Shown: piece after piece, positions 11,624 to 19,827 of the stretch
Numbering within the stretch: position 1 is the first letter of the stretch
Layout of the letters: every line of letters starts with the position of its first letter
Source: an uncultured Clostridium sp.
Lineage (GTDB): Bacteria > Bacillota > Clostridia > Lachnospirales > Lachnospiraceae
Length of the DNA stretch: 53,126 nt
Assembly (NCBI GenBank): GCA_945917985.1
Contig: CAMEIH010000015.1
Coordinates: 1-53,126, forward strand
Direction of reading: 5' to 3'
Position numbers and translations under genes: made by a program
The notes under the pieces: model-generated
What the model was told of the DNA's origin: nothing
What the model saw: only the letters and a program-made list of their open reading frames with translations
The model's database searches: none

Positions 11624-13082
11624 TTTAGCGATTGAACTTAAGCCTGATACAGGTAAGTGCATGTATCAGCAGATTTATGAATATATCAGAAATGAGATCA
11701 GGGAAGGGAAGCTTCAAAGAGATGAGAAGCTTCCCTCAACGCGTTCTCTGGCAGAATATTTGCAGATTGCCAGGAGTACGGTGGATTCTGCATACAGTCA
11801 GCTTCTGGCGGAAGGATACATTGTGTCGAAACCCTGCAGGGGATATTTTGTGTCCGGCGTGGAAGAGCTTTTTGATTTTTCCCGCGGGGAAGAAATGCAA
11901 AAGGCTGCGGGGCAGAAAGCTCCTTCCGAGGTTCCTTCGGAGCAGTTTGGCAGCGAAGAGGCAAAAAAAGAGGATTCTGCAGTGCAGTATGATTTTTCGC
12001 CCCATGGAATCAGCATGAAGTATTTTCCCTACGCTACCTGGAAAAGGATCACCAGAGAAATCCTGGTGGATGCCAACAGCGAGATGTTTGCACTGGGGGA
12101 TGCCAGAGGAGATCCGGAACTGCGAACTACCATCAGCAGATACCTTCACTCGGCAAGAGGTGTCAGCTGCAGACCGGAACAGATCATTATAGGAGCCGGA
12201 ACGGATTTCCTTTTGATGCTGCTGGAGAAGATTTTGGGAAGACATGTTCCCATTGCCATGGAAAATCCCACTTATGGTCGTGCTTACCGGGTATTCAGGT
12301 CCTTTGCCTATGAGATAAAAACGATTCCCATGGACGAGAACGGCATGAGCGTGAAAGAGTTGAATAAGTCCGGGGCACGGGTGGCTTACGTGATGCCTTC
12401 CCATCAGTATCCTACCGGCGTGGTGATGCCCATCGGCAGAAGACTGGAACTGCTCAAATGGGCAGAACAGGCAGAAGACAGATTTCTGATCGAGGATGAT
12501 TATGACAGTGAATTCCGTTATAAAGGGAAACCCATACCGGCTCTGCAGGCTTCCGACAGAACGGGAAAAGTGATCTATATGGGGACCTTTTCCAAGTCCA
12601 TTGCACCTGCCATCCGTGTGGGGTACATGGTACTTCCCATGCCTCTTCTGAAAAAATATGAAGAGAATTGCGGATTTTATGCGTCCACAGTGTCCAGAAT
12701 TGACCAGCGCATTTTAAATGAATTTATCAGAGACGGTTATTTTGAAAGATATTTGAACAAGATGCGTAAAATATATAAGGAAAAGCATGATTTTCTGATG
12801 GAGCAGCTGAAAGGCTTTGAGAGTGGGTTTCGCATTTCGGGAGAGAATGCAGGGCTTCATGTTCTTCTCACCAGCAAAAAGAATGTGAAAGAGCAGGAAC
12901 TTCTTTTTGCCGCGCGAGAATGGGGCATCAGACTTTATGGACTGTCGGATACCCTTTCTGGGGCACCGGACCTTAAAAATCAGCAAAATGCCACTATTCT
13001 TCTCGGCTACGGAGCACTTTCCCTGGGGGAAATAGAAGAGGGAACCGCTCTTTTGAAAAAAGCTTTCAGAGAATATTTGTGA
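11616..13082 (+). CDS. MocR/PdxR-type GntR regulator with aminotransferase domain
   Basis: A 488-residue fusion. An N-terminal winged helix of the GntR type (about residues 10-78, with LPSTRSLAEYL and ARSTVDSAYSQL) is joined by a charged linker to a class I aminotransferase-like domain (about 130-485). The PLP-binding lysine lies in GTFSKSIAP, and IEDDYDSEFRY carries the aspartate that normally contacts the PLP pyridine nitrogen. Members typically sense PLP or amino-acid adducts and regulate vitamin B6 or amino-acid genes. The target cannot be read here, since no pdx or other obvious target gene is adjacent. The start overlaps the DUF2225 gene by 8 bases. Confidence 0.9.
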   Translation: MNDLAIELKPDTGKCMYQQIYEYIRNEIREGKLQRDEKLPSTRSLAEYLQIARSTVDSAYSQLLAEGYIVSKPCRGYFVSGVEELFDFSRGEEMQKAAGQKAPSEVPSEQFGSEEAKKEDSAVQYDFSPHGISMKYFPYATWKRITREILVDANSEMFALGDARGDPELRTTISRYLHSARGVSCRPEQIIIGAGTDFLLMLLEKILGRHVPIAMENPTYGRAYRVFRSFAYEIKTIPMDENGMSVKELNKSGARVAYVMPSHQYPTGVVMPIGRRLELLKWAEQAEDRFLIEDDYDSEFRYKGKPIPALQASDRTGKVIYMGTFSKSIAPAIRVGYMVLPMPLLKKYEENCGFYASTVSRIDQRILNEFIRDGYFERYLNKMRKIYKEKHDFLMEQLKGFESGFRISGENAGLHVLLTSKKNVKEQELLFAAREWGIRLYGLSDTLSGAPDLKNQQNATILLGYGALSLGEIEEGTALLKKAFREYL

Positions 13083-13102
13083 GTCGCCCTATATAGTAAA
13101 AA

Positions 13103-13124
13103 GAGCCCGCTTTTGTGCGGGCTC
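13103..13124. terminator. Intrinsic terminator between convergent genes
   Basis: An 8-bp GC-rich stem (13103-13110 with 13117-13124) and a 6-base loop. On the minus strand it is followed by ctttttac, an excellent terminator for the gene at 13144-13704. The plus-strand side lacks a T-run. Confidence 0.75.
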
Positions 13125-13143
13125 ATGCTATGTTCTGAAAGAC

Positions 13144-13704
13144 TTACAGGGAAGAGTCATCGTCGTCAAAGAATTCTTCTACCTGCTCTGTAGACTCGGA
13201 TGCTTTTTCGGAAGCAGCTTCTTTGATATCCTCAGCAGCTTCTGCGGCTTCTTCTTTTACCTGCTCGGCAGCTTCTGAAGCAGTGTCGGCAGCCTCCTGT
13301 GCTTTTTCTTTTAAAGTGTCGGAAAGATCAGTGAAAGAAGTGTGGGAACTCTGAGATTCGGCAACGGACTTCACGGTCTCTTTTACCTGATGTACGGAGT
13401 CTGTGATCACTTCCTTGGCTTTCTGCAGGGCACCTGAATCTCCAATGGCTTCCTTGGCTTTCTGAATGGCCTCTGTGGCAATCGCTTCAGCCTTGTCAAG
13501 ATTTAAAGAAACATAAGAACGTTCCTTACCGGTATTGATATCCTCATCAAGATCTTCACTGAAATCATCAAAATCGTCGTCATTTTCGTCACTGGGAGCA
13601 GGAGAGGCTGTCTGTTCCTTCTTCTGCAAATAGGAATATGCGCCATAAGCAGCAGCACCTGCTACAGCGGTAAAAAGTAAAAATTTGCCAAAACTTTTAG
13701 ACAT
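13144..13704 (-). CDS. Membrane-anchored alanine/glutamate-rich helical protein
   Basis: An 186-residue protein when started at the ATG at 13702-13704, which has AGGAGT 7 bases upstream; an in-frame ATG 24 bases earlier has no such site. It begins with one hydrophobic segment (FLLFTAVAGAAAYGAYSYL), then an acidic linker (DENDDDFDDFSEDLDED), then a long A/E/K-rich helical region with YtxH-like or LEA-like repeats (AEQVKEEAAEAAEDIKEAA). Such proteins are often stress-related, but the composition is low-complexity and similarity can mislead. Terminated by the hairpin at 13103-13124. Function unknown. Confidence 0.75.
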   Translation of the reverse strand: MSKSFGKFLLFTAVAGAAAYGAYSYLQKKEQTASPAPSDENDDDFDDFSEDLDEDINTGKERSYVSLNLDKAEAIATEAIQKAKEAIGDSGALQKAKEVITDSVHQVKETVKSVAESQSSHTSFTDLSDTLKEKAQEAADTASEAAEQVKEEAAEAAEDIKEAASEKASESTEQVEEFFDDDDSSL

Positions 13705-13904
13705 GTGGATACTCCTTTCAGATTTCATTTCATAATAATAATATCTTAATACTATTTTGCGAAAATGAAAAGAGAATATGTATAAAAAAACTATTAATTT
13801 TTATTGAACAGGATAAAAAAGTATGTTATATTATTTTTCGACTAAAAAAGTCAATGGGAAGATAGCAGAATTAATTTTGCAGATTTATGGGAGATGGGGA
13901 AACG

Positions 13905-14510
13905 ATGAATGAGAAATTTTTTGACCTGAAAAAGGAAAAACAGGATCGTATGATCAACGCAGCGCTCAAGATATTTGCCTTAAAGGGCTACGAGCATGCC
14001 AGTACAGATGACATTGTGCGGGAAGCCGGTATCAGCAAGGGGCTTTTGTTTCACTATTTTATCAGCAAGATCGGATTGTATGCGTTTGTGTATGATTACA
14101 GTGTGAAGTATTTGATGCTGGAATATTCTACAGGCATTTCCAAGGAAGAGACCGATTATTTTGAACTGATTCTTCAGATGAAAAACTGTGAGCTGCAGGT
14201 GATGCGCAATTATCCCTATATGTTACAATTTTTGAATGAGAGCAAAAAGGAAGATGTGAGTGAGGCGCTGGTGGCAACAGAGGAAAAGAGAAGTGTGCTG
14301 CCGCAGCATTTTAATCAGATCATGGAGCGGGCCGATCTTGGCAGATTCAAGCCGGAGGTAGAGATTGATAAGCTGACCAAAATAATTGAACTGACAGTAA
14401 GCGGTCTCATGACAGAGCAGTTTATCTGTGAAGCTTTTCAGCCGGAATTGTTTGTGAAGGAAATTGAGAAATATTTGTCCATGCTGAAAAAGATGTCCTA
14501 TCGGGAATGA
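13905..14510 (+). CDS. TetR/AcrR family regulator
   Basis: A 201-residue regulator. The TetR helix-turn-helix is plain: KQDRMINAALKIFALKGYE, then STDDIVREAGISKGLLFHYF (about residues 12-55). The C-terminal ligand domain is divergent, as usual. I place the start at ATG 13905, with GGAGATGGGG upstream, rather than the ATG at 13887, which lacks a site. It lies 28 bases before the DUF6062-like gene, which may be its partner or target. Ligand unknown. Confidence 0.85.
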   Translation: MNEKFFDLKKEKQDRMINAALKIFALKGYEHASTDDIVREAGISKGLLFHYFISKIGLYAFVYDYSVKYLMLEYSTGISKEETDYFELILQMKNCELQVMRNYPYMLQFLNESKKEDVSEALVATEEKRSVLPQHFNQIMERADLGRFKPEVEIDKLTKIIELTVSGLMTEQFICEAFQPELFVKEIEKYLSMLKKMSYRE

Positions 14511-14538
14511 AAAAATTTTTGATTCATGGGAGGAAATG

Positions 14539-15300
14539 ATGAAGGAGACTTTATATACGATTCCGCTGAATGATGCGGTAAATGCAAATGATGAATGCCC
14601 TTTCTGTTTTATTGAACGGGAAGTGGAACAGGATCTTCTTGATTTTGTGCTGGGAAGCGGCTCTTCTTATATGGAGAGCGATATCAGGGATGCAACGGAC
14701 AAAGCCGGGTTTTGCAGAGAGCATTTTAAAAAGATGTTTGACTATGGAAACACTCTTGGCAACGCATGGATCCTGAAAACCCATTATCGGAAAATGAACC
14801 GGGAGATGACAGAGCAGTTCAAAAACTTTACTCCGAACAAATCTTCCTTTATGGATAAGATGAAAAAGCCTGCAGGACATCGCAATCAGATCAGTATGTG
14901 GGTGGAGGAAAAAGAAAAATCCTGCTATATCTGTAATCGTTTTGCGGATACTTATGAGAGATATATGGATACCTTTTTCTTTATGTATAAAAAAGATGAC
15001 GATTTCAGAAACCGCATCAAAAACAGTAAGGGCTTCTGCCTGCATCATTTCGGAGACCTTTGTGAGGCCTCCGAGACAAGACTGAATGACAAGGAGAAGA
15101 AGGAATTCTATGCAGCCATGTTTGAGCTGATGGAAAAAAATATGGCCCGCCTTCAGGAGGATGTGGACTGGCTGGTAGAGAAGTTTGATTACCGGAATAA
15201 GGACGCAGACTGGAAAAATTCAAAGGATGCCGTCCAGAGAGGTATGCAGAAGCTTAAGGGAGGTTATCCTGCAGACCCTGTGTACAAGATGAACAAATAA
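14539..15300 (+). CDS. Cysteine-rich protein, DUF6062-like
   Basis: A 253-residue cytoplasmic protein. It has paired metal-site candidates: CPFC near residue 20, GFCREHF near 57, CYIC near 130 and GFCLHHF near 168. The repeated C-x-x-C followed by G-F-C-x-x-H-F suggests two related half-domains, each with one metal site. It resembles the family I recall as DUF6062; the name is tentative and no function is known to me. Start chosen at ATG 14539 (GGGAGG 5 bases upstream) rather than 14536. Its 3' end overlaps the convergent spoVAC gene by 37 bases. Confidence 0.75.
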   Translation: MKETLYTIPLNDAVNANDECPFCFIEREVEQDLLDFVLGSGSSYMESDIRDATDKAGFCREHFKKMFDYGNTLGNAWILKTHYRKMNREMTEQFKNFTPNKSSFMDKMKKPAGHRNQISMWVEEKEKSCYICNRFADTYERYMDTFFFMYKKDDDFRNRIKNSKGFCLHHFGDLCEASETRLNDKEKKEFYAAMFELMEKNMARLQEDVDWLVEKFDYRNKDADWKNSKDAVQRGMQKLKGGYPADPVYKMNK

Positions 15301-15749
15301 TAAATAAAGCCAAGCACCCAGCTGGTGAAGATACCATACAGAATGACAGGCCCGGCAATGGTAAAGATTTTGCAACCGATGCCAAAGACCTGTCCTTCTT
15401 TTTGGTATTCGATGGCAGGTGAGGCAACGGAATTGGCAAACCCGGTAATGGGGACGAGAGCACCGGCGCCTCCGAATTTTACGATAGAGGGATAAATATT
15501 AAAGCCGGTCAGAAGAACACTTAAAAGGACCAGAATAAGGGAGCAGAAGCTTCCGGACATCTCCTTGTCCATGGACAGTGTATTTTTTGCAAAATTCAGC
15601 AGAAACTGACCGATCACGCAGATGATGCCGCCTACAAGGAAGGCGCGAAGCATCTGCATCCAAAGGTTGTGGGTGGGAGTGACCTTTTTCACATATTCTG
15701 CGTAATCTTTTTCCAGTGAAAGCTGTTCCGGTGATTTCTTTTCTTCCAT
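15264..15749 (-). CDS. spoVAC: Stage V sporulation protein AC
   Basis: A membrane subunit of the SpoVA channel that moves Ca-dipicolinic acid into the forespore and out at germination. The 161-residue protein (ATG at 15747-15749, AAGGAAA upstream; the longer ORF has no site) has a charged N-terminus and about four hydrophobic segments, with the family sequence FGGAGALVPITGFANSV. That segment is shared with SpoVAE (FAGAGASVPLLGFGN), as expected for these paralogues. In most spore formers spoVAC, spoVAD and spoVAE are contiguous; here spoVAC is alone and on the opposite strand. Its last 37 bases lie antisense to the end of the DUF6062-like gene. Confidence 0.9.
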   Translation of the reverse strand: MEEKKSPEQLSLEKDYAEYVKKVTPTHNLWMQMLRAFLVGGIICVIGQFLLNFAKNTLSMDKEMSGSFCSLILVLLSVLLTGFNIYPSIVKFGGAGALVPITGFANSVASPAIEYQKEGQVFGIGCKIFTIAGPVILYGIFTSWVLGFIYYLFILYTGSAG

Positions 15750-15875
15750 AATGTTTTCCTTTCTTTTTTTATGAGCGTGATTTATAGAGAAGAGTGTTTC
15801 CGAATCCTTCGATTTTATGCAGGATTTCAATTTGAAAATTAAGTTTAAATTAAGCCTTTTTCAAAGACCCTCTTC

Positions 15876-15904
15876 TTGTGAAATGCAGAGGGGAATGATA
15901 CAAT
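15876..15904 (+). promoter_or_regulatory. Sigma-A-like promoter of acyltransferase operon
   Basis: TTGTGA (15876-15881), a 17-base spacer and TACAAT (15899-15904) lie 35 bases before the MBOAT start. Pattern match. Confidence 0.5.
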
Positions 15905-15938
15905 AAAATAGAATCATACAAATGAAAGTTGGATCGTT

Positions 15939-17315
15939 ATGGTGAGTTTTGCAGGCCTTACATTTATTTTTCGGTTTCTCCCGATTTTTCTGATCATATA
16001 TTATGTGGTTCCTTCCAGATACAAAGATATGGTACTCCTTTTTGGAAGCTATATCTTTTATGCGGTTGGGGACCCTTATTTTATTGTGTTATTGATTTTG
16101 CTGACTTTGCTCAACTATTTTGTGGGCAAAAAAATGAAAGGGCTGGCGGAAGGCTTCGAGATTCATGATTGGCAGAAAATAAAACAAAAAAAACTGTTGA
16201 TCGCAATCGTTGTCATGGACATATCCGTGCTTGTTCTTTTTAAAGGACTCAGCACTTTTGTGGACAATTCTCTTCTCCCGCTGGGAATCAGCTTTTATAT
16301 ATTTAAGATGATTTCTTATCAGGCGGACCTGTACCGGGGAGAAATTTGGGAGAAGCCGGATTTTAAAGAAACGGCGCTCTATTTTTCCCTGTTTCCGCAG
16401 GTGGTTTCCGGTCCTATTATGCGTTATAACGAGGGAGAATGCGGAGAAAAAAGAAGCTATTCGCCGGAACAGTTTGAAGACGGACTCAAGTATTTTGTTG
16501 CAGGCCTGGGGATGAAGGTGCTTCTTGCAGACAGGCTGGCCATTTTGTGGAATGATCTGCAGATGATTGGGTTCCGGAGCATTTCAACGCCCCTTGCATG
16601 GCTTGGCGCAGCGGGGTATTCTCTGCAGCTTTATTTTGATTTTTGGGGATATTCCCTGATGTCCTCGGGACTGCTTGTTATGCTGGGATTTGATTTTATA
16701 GAAAATTTTCATCATCCTTACGCGTCCAGAAGCATCGGAGAATTTTACAGAAGATGGCATATGACGTTGGGAAGCTTTTTCAGGGATTATGTCTATATTC
16801 CTATGGGAGGCAGCAGATGCCGTAAGAGCAGGCTGATGTTTAATCTGGCCGTGGTGTGGGTCCTTACGGGGATTTGGCACGGCAATGGTTTCAATTTTGT
16901 GCTCTGGGGACTTATTCTGGGGATCCTGATCATCCTGGAAAAGCTTTTTTACGGCAAAAAATTGAGCAGTATTCCGGTGCTGGGAAATTTATATGTACTT
17001 CTTTTGATTCCACTTTCCTGGGTGGTGTTTGCCATTACGGATTTAAAGCAGCTGGGAATCTATTTCGGCAGGCTGTTCCCTTTTGTCGGAGGAGCAGGCG
17101 TTGCAGTCAATGCACAGGATATCGTGAAATATTTGCAGGATTACGGAATCTTTTTTGCGGCAGGAATTCTGCTCTGCATTCCGGCTGTGTTTGACTTTTT
17201 GGAAAAGCACAGAAAAAACCCGCTGGTGATTCTTTTGCTTTTTATTGTATTTTGGTGCAGTGTTTATTTTCTGTCCTGCAGTGAGGGGAATCCCTTTATG
17301 TACCTTAAATTCTGA
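15939..17315 (+). CDS. MBOAT family O-acyltransferase (AlgI/DltB-like)
   Basis: A 458-residue polytopic membrane protein of the membrane-bound O-acyltransferase family. It has about ten hydrophobic segments, the conserved RRWHMTLGSFFRDYVYIP block (about residues 268-285), and the catalytic-histidine motif TGIWHGNGFNFVLWG about 40 residues later. Family members move acyl groups, often acetyl, across the membrane to alginate, peptidoglycan, teichoic acid or exopolysaccharide. The next gene, 19 bases on, encodes an SGNH hydrolase-fold protein, the usual partner that completes transfer outside the cell. No dlt genes are nearby, so D-alanylation is unlikely; the acceptor is unknown. Confidence 0.9.
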   Translation: MVSFAGLTFIFRFLPIFLIIYYVVPSRYKDMVLLFGSYIFYAVGDPYFIVLLILLTLLNYFVGKKMKGLAEGFEIHDWQKIKQKKLLIAIVVMDISVLVLFKGLSTFVDNSLLPLGISFYIFKMISYQADLYRGEIWEKPDFKETALYFSLFPQVVSGPIMRYNEGECGEKRSYSPEQFEDGLKYFVAGLGMKVLLADRLAILWNDLQMIGFRSISTPLAWLGAAGYSLQLYFDFWGYSLMSSGLLVMLGFDFIENFHHPYASRSIGEFYRRWHMTLGSFFRDYVYIPMGGSRCRKSRLMFNLAVVWVLTGIWHGNGFNFVLWGLILGILIILEKLFYGKKLSSIPVLGNLYVLLLIPLSWVVFAITDLKQLGIYFGRLFPFVGGAGVAVNAQDIVKYLQDYGIFFAAGILLCIPAVFDFLEKHRKNPLVILLLFIVFWCSVYFLSCSEGNPFMYLKF

Positions 17316-17334
17316 TAAGGGGAGAGGTGAAAAA

Positions 17335-18360
17335 ATGAAGTTTATCAAACAGAGTCCGCTTTTTCTGCTTTTGCTTCTTTCAGGTTTTTTGCTGACCCTG
17401 ATTGCAATCGTGGGAAAAGATAATATATATGATGAGCAGGAGTATGATCCGTTAAAAGCGCCGCTCCTTTCTGTGGTCTTTACCGGTATCAATGAGAATT
17501 TATATCCATGGCAGTTACTTCAGAGTAAGAAGGAGACAGGGGACATGGCAGAAATAGAACCGGAGGCGTCACTTGAGCCGTCACCGGAAGCCTCTCTGAA
17601 ACCATCTGCAGCGCCGTCCTCTTCTCCGGCGGCGGTCCCGACGAAGGCACCCGATCCTACACCGGTTCCTTACGGAGAAGAAAGACCTGCTCCCCTTAGG
17701 GAGAGCACGGAGGAGGAATACCTGAACCACATTTCAGCTGATATTTACGGGGATGTGGGTATTCTGAAAGCCGCAACCTATGATTTTGCCACGGTGGATG
17801 AGAGCTACTTTGATGATGCTCTTTTTATCGGTGATTCCAGAACAGTGGGACTTCGTGATTACACGGATCTTTCGGAACATGCGGATTTTTACTGCGAGAC
17901 CTCACTTACCATTTATAAGGTGATGGAGGAAAATTTTAAGGGGCTTGGCACCATTGAGGAAGCCCTTGGGGCAAAGGATTACGGGAAAATATACATCATG
18001 GTCGGAATCAATGAGCTGGGGCGAGGCACCACGGAAGACTTTATGGCAAAGTATACGGAAGTGGTGGACCGGCTTCATGAGCTGGAACCGGAAGCAAAGA
18101 TCATAATTCAGGGTATTATGAGGGTCTCCGGCGAAAAGAGTGAAAGCGATGCGATTTTCAACAACAGCAATATCAATGCAAGAAATCGCGCGATTGCTAC
18201 GCTGGCAGACAATGAAACAATCTTTTATATTGATGTGAATGAAGTGGTATGTGACGAGGAAGGAAATCTGAACGGGGACTACACCTTTGACCAGATTCAT
18301 CTGCTGGGTGTCTATGACGATCTTTGGAAACAGTTCCTGTTATCGCATGGCATAGGGTAA
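17335..18360 (+). CDS. Membrane-anchored SGNH hydrolase-fold protein
   Basis: A 341-residue protein with an N-terminal signal anchor (SPLFLLLLLSGFLLTLIAIV), a proline/serine/alanine-rich extracellular linker (about residues 70-120), and an SGNH domain with block I DDALFIGDSRTVG (nucleophile Ser), block III-like MVGINELG (Asn) and block V FDQIHL (Asp, His). Such proteins act with MBOAT acyltransferases in O-acetylation of surface polymers, like AlgJ/AlgX or PatB. Start chosen at ATG 17335 (GGGGAGAGG upstream). The longer in-frame ORF from 17245 overlaps the MBOAT gene and lacks a site. Confidence 0.85.
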   Translation: MKFIKQSPLFLLLLLSGFLLTLIAIVGKDNIYDEQEYDPLKAPLLSVVFTGINENLYPWQLLQSKKETGDMAEIEPEASLEPSPEASLKPSAAPSSSPAAVPTKAPDPTPVPYGEERPAPLRESTEEEYLNHISADIYGDVGILKAATYDFATVDESYFDDALFIGDSRTVGLRDYTDLSEHADFYCETSLTIYKVMEENFKGLGTIEEALGAKDYGKIYIMVGINELGRGTTEDFMAKYTEVVDRLHELEPEAKIIIQGIMRVSGEKSESDAIFNNSNINARNRAIATLADNETIFYIDVNEVVCDEEGNLNGDYTFDQIHLLGVYDDLWKQFLLSHGIG

Positions 18361-18375
18361 AGGGGATGACAGATC

Positions 18376-19746
18376 ATGGACAATGAAAAGGAATATTTGG
18401 AATTCAGACTGGGAAGACCGGGAAGGCTGATGCCGCTCCTTACGGCGGCAGGAATCATTCTTTTTGCGGCATTTCATCAGTCTAATGTGAACGGATACGT
18501 GGCTGCATTCTTTGCTGCGCTGATCACAGGAGTGATCTTTGTAAAAGATGATAAGGCATATGGCGAGGCAATCGTGAAAGGACTTGGCAAGCCCATGTTT
18601 GGCGTGATTGTGCTTGCAGTGATACTGGCTGCAATTTCAGGAAAACTGATTTCCGGAAGTGGTCTGGTACAGACGTTGGCTGCGTATGTAGTGGCTGCAG
18701 GATTTACGGGGAAACTGTTTGTGGCGGCAACCTTCCTGATTACCTGTCTTCTGGCTTTCTCAACGGGAACCTCGGTAGGAACATACTTTGTGGTGATCCC
18801 TATTTTATTTCCGGTGGGAGTGATGGCAGGAGTGGAACCAAGGTTTATGATCGGCGCCATTGTGTCGGGAGCAGCGTTTGGGGATAATCTGGGTCCGATT
18901 TCCGATACCACGATCGCATCCTCAAGCACACAGGAGGCAGAGCTTGGACGGGTGGTAAAAACAAGAACCAGATACAGTCTTCCGGCAGCGGCGGGCGCGA
19001 TGCTCCTGTTTTTGCTCTTTTCAAAGACAAGGGAGAGCGGAGCATCTATTTCGGCAACTGGCGGTACAGAGATGAAACCCTTAAGCCTTGTCATGCTGGT
19101 CGTTCCGGTTACCATTATCGTGCTGTGTCTTCTCAGAAAACACCTGATTACCGCATTGTCCTATGGTATTTTGGCGGGCATCGTCACAGGGCTTGTTTTC
19201 GGAATTTATCGGCCTGCAGATCTGCTTGCCTTTCCCGGTGGATTTTCGGTATCAGGACTTTTGGTGGATGGGATCCTGGGAACGGCGGGAACGGTAGCAA
19301 TGCTGATCGCTGCCTTTGCCCTGCTTGGGGTCCTGGAAGCAGGAGGGCTGTTTGAGGATGTCCGGAAGCTTCTTCATAAAATAGCAAAAAGTGAAGCCGG
19401 AGCAGAAACTGCAATCGTGCTTTCCACGGGAATTTTGAGTATGATTACGGGAGTGATTTCCGTTGCCATCGTGGCTCTCGGTGATCTGGTCAATGAAGTG
19501 GGGCAGAAGGCAGGCGTAGACCGCTACCGTAGAGCAAACCTTCTTGATTGCACAGGCTGTGTGTTCTGTTTTCTTGCTCCATGGACAGTGCACTGTGTGA
19601 TTCCTGCCCAGCTTTCGGCACAATTCGGCGAGGAATTTACTGTGGCTCCGGCCTCCATTCCACTGGTGAATTATTATTCCATCTGTATGTTGGTGATTCT
19701 GGTTGTCAGTATCATCACAGGGTATGGGAGAGAAAAGAAAAAATAG
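18376..19746 (+). CDS. NhaC-family Na+/H+ antiporter
   Basis: A 456-residue membrane protein with about twelve hydrophobic segments. The diagnostic NhaC-type region TGTSVGTYFVVIPILFP and AAFGDNLGPISDTTIASSS (about residues 133-180) is present, and the second half repeats the fold (DLLAFPGGFSVSGLLVDG, LLDCTGCVFCFLAPW). Exchanges Na+ for H+, or malate/lactate in some subgroups. It starts 15 bases after the SGNH gene with AGGGGATGA upstream and ends in a terminator hairpin that overlaps the spoVAD ribosome site. Confidence 0.88.
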   Translation: MDNEKEYLEFRLGRPGRLMPLLTAAGIILFAAFHQSNVNGYVAAFFAALITGVIFVKDDKAYGEAIVKGLGKPMFGVIVLAVILAAISGKLISGSGLVQTLAAYVVAAGFTGKLFVAATFLITCLLAFSTGTSVGTYFVVIPILFPVGVMAGVEPRFMIGAIVSGAAFGDNLGPISDTTIASSSTQEAELGRVVKTRTRYSLPAAAGAMLLFLLFSKTRESGASISATGGTEMKPLSLVMLVVPVTIIVLCLLRKHLITALSYGILAGIVTGLVFGIYRPADLLAFPGGFSVSGLLVDGILGTAGTVAMLIAAFALLGVLEAGGLFEDVRKLLHKIAKSEAGAETAIVLSTGILSMITGVISVAIVALGDLVNEVGQKAGVDRYRRANLLDCTGCVFCFLAPWTVHCVIPAQLSAQFGEEFTVAPASIPLVNYYSICMLVILVVSIITGYGREKKK

Positions 19747-19776
19747 AATTAAAATACTTTAAAACCTTGCATAAAT

Positions 19777-19827
19777 ACCTCCGGACGGGAAAAACTAACC
19801 AAAAGTAAATTCGTCTGGAGGTTTTTT
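19777..19827 (+). terminator. Terminator hairpin that also masks the spoVAD ribosome site
   Basis: An 11-bp stem (19777-19787 with 19812-19822, one G-T pair) with a 24-base loop is followed at once by TTTTTT. It ends 30-80 bases after the NhaC stop. The 3' arm contains the spoVAD ribosome site GGAGG (19817-19821), and the T-run ends at the spoVAD ATG (19828). One element therefore looks like both a terminator and an RBS-sequestering stem. Confidence 0.7.
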
